Assembly: GCA_030614035.1 (NCBI GenBank)
Contig: JAUWKW010000065.1
Location: 1-7,422, forward strand
DNA: 7,422 bases
Direction: 5' to 3'
Source of the DNA: Chromatiales bacterium
GTDB lineage: Bacteria; Pseudomonadota; Gammaproteobacteria; Steroidobacterales; GCA-2729495
Numbering within the stretch: position 1 is the stretch's first letter; every line of letters starts with the position of its first letter. Below the pieces are notes generated by a model, which searched no databases, was not told the DNA's origin, and saw nothing but the letters and a program-made list of their open reading frames with translations. The position numbers and the translations under genes were made by a program. Shown piece after piece: positions 6,100 to 7,422 of the stretch.

Positions 6100-7422
6100 T
6101 CATTTCTCGATATTGAGTTCCTTGATCTTTCGGGCCAATGTATTCCGGCCCCAGCCTAGTAGCTGCGCGGCTTCCTGCCGCCGTCCATGCGTCCGTTGCA
6201 ACGCGGCCTCGATCAGTGCTTTTTCGAATTCGGGCAGTGCCGCCCCAAGCAATGGTTGATCAGCATTCACGTCCAGCTGCTGCGCCGCCCAGCGTGACAG
6301 CGCGCTGACCCACTCTGGATCTGCACGACCCGATGCCCTCTGCCCGCCGAGTTCGGCGGGTACGTCATCGGCACCAATTTCAGAGCCCGGGGCGATCACG
6401 GTGAAGCGTCGGGCGGTGTTGATCAACTGCCGCACGTTGCCGGGCCAATCGAAGCTCTGCAGCACCCGCAGTGCCTCATCGCGTACTGATTTTGGTTCAA
6501 CGCCGAGTTCCTCTGCAGCCTTGGACAGGTAGTGCTGCAACAACAGCGGAATATCCTCGCGACGTTCCCGCAATGGTGGGGTCGTAATTCGTATGACATT
6601 CAGCCGGTAAAACAGGTCTTCCCGAAATCGCCCTTGGTGGACCGCTTCATTGAGGTCCTGATTGGTCGCCGCGATGATGCGTACGTCGACCCGAATCGAT
6701 TCTTGGCCGCCGACTCTATAAAACTCGCCTTCGGCCAGCACCCGCAGCAAGCGCGTCTGCAACGCTGCCGACATGTCGCCGATTTCGTCCAGGAACAGCG
6801 TGCCGCTGTCTGCTTGCTCAAAGCGTCCAATCCGTCGCCGCTCGGCCCCGGTGAACGCTCCCCGCTCGTGTCCGAACAATTCCGACTCCAGCAGGTCGGC
6901 CGCTATGGCCGTGGTATTGAGGGCGACGAACGGCGCGTCCGCCCGCGGACTATGCCGGTGCAGTTCACGCGCAACCAATTCTTTACCGGTTCCGGACTCG
7001 CCGGTAATCAAGACAGTCATACTCGACCGCGACAGACGCCCGATGGAGCGAAACACCTCCTGCATCGCAGGCGCCTGACCCAGAATTGGCGAAACGCCCT
7101 GCACCATGTCCACAGCGGCAGCCTGTGGCCCGGCTACCCGGGCCGCCCGGCGCACAAGTGTCACGGCTTCATCGACATCAAACGGCTTCGGCAGGTATTC
7201 AAACGCGCCGGAACGGTATGCCGTCACTGCACTGTCGAGGTCCGAGTGCGCCGTGATAACAATTACGGGCAGCGCCGGACGGAGCGATTCCAGATATTGC
7301 AGCAGCTCGATACCGCTAATGCCCGGCATGCGAATGTCGGTGACCAACACGTCCGGTTGTTCGCGCTGGAGCGCCAGTTGTACCGCCCCCGCCTCGGCGA
7401 ACCCGCGAACTTGCATACCGTC
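6100..7422 (-). CDS. ntrC: Nitrogen regulation response regulator NtrC (5' end missing)
   Basis: Sigma54-dependent activator of nitrogen-limitation genes, phosphorylated by NtrB. The reading frame stays open to the window edge. The internal Met at 7416 aligns to residue 28 of E. coli NtrC, so about 25 residues lie outside. Counting from that Met: phospho-acceptor Asp27 in TDIRMPG (Asp54 of E. coli), Thr55 and Lys77 (Thr82, Lys104) in ITAHSDLDSA and LPKPFDVDEA. The AAA+ domain has Walker A GESGTGKE at 139-146, the sigma54-contact loop GAFTGA at 186-191, Walker B GTLFLDEIGD at 205-214 and RxDLFYRLN at 265-273. The Fis-type helix-turn-helix at about 411-435 has GWGRNTLARK. All key residues are intact. 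NtrB usually precedes it and would lie to the right. The GST-like gene follows after 53 bases, so read-through is possible. Confidence 0.95.
   Translation of the reverse strand, partial: DGMQVRGFAEAGAVQLALQREQPDVLVTDIRMPGISGIELLQYLESLRPALPVIVITAHSDLDSAVTAYRSGAFEYLPKPFDVDEAVTLVRRAARVAGPQAAAVDMVQGVSPILGQAPAMQEVFRSIGRLSRSSMTVLITGESGTGKELVARELHRHSPRADAPFVALNTTAIAADLLESELFGHERGAFTGAERRRIGRFEQADSGTLFLDEIGDMSAALQTRLLRVLAEGEFYRVGGQESIRVDVRIIAATNQDLNEAVHQGRFREDLFYRLNVIRITTPPLRERREDIPLLLQHYLSKAAEELGVEPKSVRDEALRVLQSFDWPGNVRQLINTARRFTVIAPGSEIGADDVPAELGGQRASGRADPEWVSALSRWAAQQLDVNADQPLLGAALPEFEKALIEAALQRTHGRRQEAAQLLGWGRNTLARKIKELNIEK

Noticed and set aside
1..7422. Insertion sequences, CRISPR arrays, tRNA or rRNA genes, toxin-antitoxin or phage genes
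   Set aside because: No transposase, terminal inverted repeats, regularly spaced repeat array or RNA gene signature was found; nearly all sequence is covered by ordinary metabolic, transport and regulatory genes.

Overview
The window looks like a chromosomal segment of a moderately GC-rich proteobacterium, most likely an environmental gammaproteobacterium. The best clue is the partial NtrC at the right edge: its receiver and its C-terminal DNA-binding helix are very close to the enterobacterial/pseudomonad protein. Two genes on the left have a less typical flavour: a class 1B dihydroorotate dehydrogenase, and a cytosolic cyclophilin resembling those of Chloroflexi and Actinobacteria. The taxonomy is inferred from motifs, not from a search.

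Layout. Positions 1-96 are a leader with phased short repeats and a weak promoter candidate. Two plus-strand genes follow, pyrD class 1B (97-1077) and a cyclophilin-type peptidyl-prolyl isomerase (1144-1626), closed by a good intrinsic terminator candidate (1679-1702). Next on the plus strand are two tandem, paralogous Rieske non-heme iron oxygenases (1765-2910 and 2907-4019) that overlap by ATGA. They meet, tail to tail, a minus-strand MFS transporter gene (4016-5329). The two convergent stop codons are interlocked in one CTAG palindrome. Upstream of the MFS gene, abutting with zero spacing, is a metaxin/Fax-type glutathione S-transferase-like protein (5330-6046). Upstream of that, also on the minus strand, is ntrC (6100 to beyond 7422).

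The middle (about 1.7-6.1 kb) reads as an accessory catabolic cassette inserted between housekeeping genes: two alpha-only Rieske oxygenases, a GST-fold protein and a 12-helix transporter. The inferred job is uptake and oxygenation (hydroxylation or O-/N-demethylation) of a small aromatic or heterocyclic compound. No ferredoxin, reductase or oxygenase beta subunit lies in the window, so electrons must come from elsewhere. No substrate can be named from the sequence. No RNA genes, insertion sequences or CRISPR arrays were seen, and no gap between genes exceeds 140 bases.
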